5,207 bases of DNA. It comes from Methanosarcinales archaeon. GTDB lineage: Archaea; Halobacteriota; Methanosarcinia; Methanosarcinales; Methanogasteraceae. Position 1 is the stretch's first letter. Each line of letters starts with the position of its first letter. Positions 4,971-5,207 of this stretch are shown here, one piece after another. Under the pieces are notes generated by a model. It was not told where the DNA came from and did no database searches. It saw nothing but the letters and a program-made list of their open reading frames with translations. The DNA is taken from positions 1 through 5,207 of the forward strand of contig DAOWIV010000230.1 of assembly GCA_030640725.1 (NCBI GenBank), read 5' to 3'. The position numbers were made by a program, and so were the translations under genes.

Positions 4971-5207
4971 CAGCGAATTACCTCTCGTATCGCAAGCAAC
5001 TCCAGCCTCGACTGCGGCAGTATCATCTTCCTGAGCGGGTCAACGAAGAGTATGTTCTTCTTGACCAGAAATTCCTTGGATATCTCATCCACTTCGTTCA
5101 TATCGATCGTTTCACGATCAACAAACTTCTTCAGTGCTCCAACCAATTTCTCATAACTTACACTGTATTTAGTATCTTCTATTATTATCTCGCCGCCCAG
5201 CTCGTTG
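4970..5207 (-). CDS. Archaeal-type P-loop ATPase, copy 3, C-terminal 78 residues (5' part outside window)
   Basis: The frame is open from the window edge to TGA at 4970-4972 and gives 78 residues starting NELGGEIII and ending LLAIREVIR. It differs from the end of copy 2 by a single residue (Ile for Val in KKN[V/I]LFVDP). At DNA level there are 6 mismatches in 238 bases and no gaps. The Walker motifs lie beyond the window, so whether the whole gene is intact cannot be seen. The last codons contain GAGGTAA, which serves as ribosome-binding site for the overlapping small exported gene. Confidence 0.9.
   Translation of the reverse strand, partial: NELGGEIIIEDTKYSVSYEKLVGALKKFVDRETIDMNEVDEISKEFLVKKNILFVDPLRKMILPQSRLELLAIREVIR
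4970..5207 (-). repeat. Direct repeat, ATPase tail, copy B
   Basis: Partner of the repeat at 1587-1824 (6 mismatches, no gaps). It falls entirely within the visible part of ATPase copy 3. Confidence 0.95.
4978..4984 (-). promoter_or_regulatory. Ribosome-binding site of the small LamG-like gene, inside ATPase copy 3
   Basis: GAGGTAA lies 7 bases before ATG 4970. It is the same position and reading as in the micro-ORF cassette, with one base changed from GAGGTGA. Confidence 0.7.

Noticed and set aside
4806..5156. A 116-codon + strand frame and similar ones at 324-587 and 1442-1651.
   Set aside because: They lie opposite the ATPase ends and signal peptides and resemble each other only because the minus-strand genes are paralogous.
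1587..5207. The direct repeats as ends of a composite mobile element.
   Set aside because: The repeats are coding parts of intact paralogous ATPases. No transposase, integrase, terminal inverted repeats or target-site duplication is visible.

Overview
The window is a compact block of genes that all read right to left on the minus strand, with overlaps or gaps of 30 bases at most. It looks archaeal, and most likely comes from an anaerobic euryarchaeon of the methanogen or methane/alkane-oxidiser type. The reasons are the large P-loop ATPases of the 'archaeal ATPase' (ATPase_2-like) family, a secreted PEGA-domain protein ending in a PGF-CTERM sorting signal (the archaeosortase A substrate tag), a DUF2341-type exported protein, and Shine-Dalgarno sites of the GGTGA/GGAGG type. 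The family calls rest on motifs recognised by eye. The taxon below 'archaeon, probably Euryarchaeota' is inference.

In transcription order the layout is: (1) the 3' end of ATPase copy 3 (5207-4970, cut by the window edge); (2) a 107-residue exported protein with the beginning of a LamG-like domain (4970-4647); (3) a 650-residue surface protein with three PEGA domains and a PGF-CTERM anchor (4637-2685); (4) ATPase copy 2 (2654-1587); (5) a 40-codon ORF that is little more than a signal peptide (1587-1465); (6) ATPase copy 1 (1462-395); (7) the 5' end of a DUF2341 secreted protein (402-1, cut by the window edge). No promoter, terminator or RNA gene is visible between the genes, so one long transcript is plausible.

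The main pattern is a repeated two-gene cassette: a cytoplasmic ATPase whose last codons carry the ribosome-binding site (GAGGTGA or GAGGTAA) for an exported protein that starts on top of the ATPase stop codon. This happens three times in 5.2 kb. The ATPase part and the signal peptide are conserved, while the mature exported part changes (LamG-like, almost nothing, DUF2341). The tails of ATPase copies 2 and 3 match at 232 of 238 bases, and the similarity drops abruptly to about 82% immediately past the ATPase stop codon. This suggests recent duplication or gene conversion of the ATPase, with the exported partners diverging or decaying.

The function of the ATPase/surface-protein pairing cannot be read from the sequence. 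A role in regulating, assembling or diversifying the cell surface is a hypothesis only.
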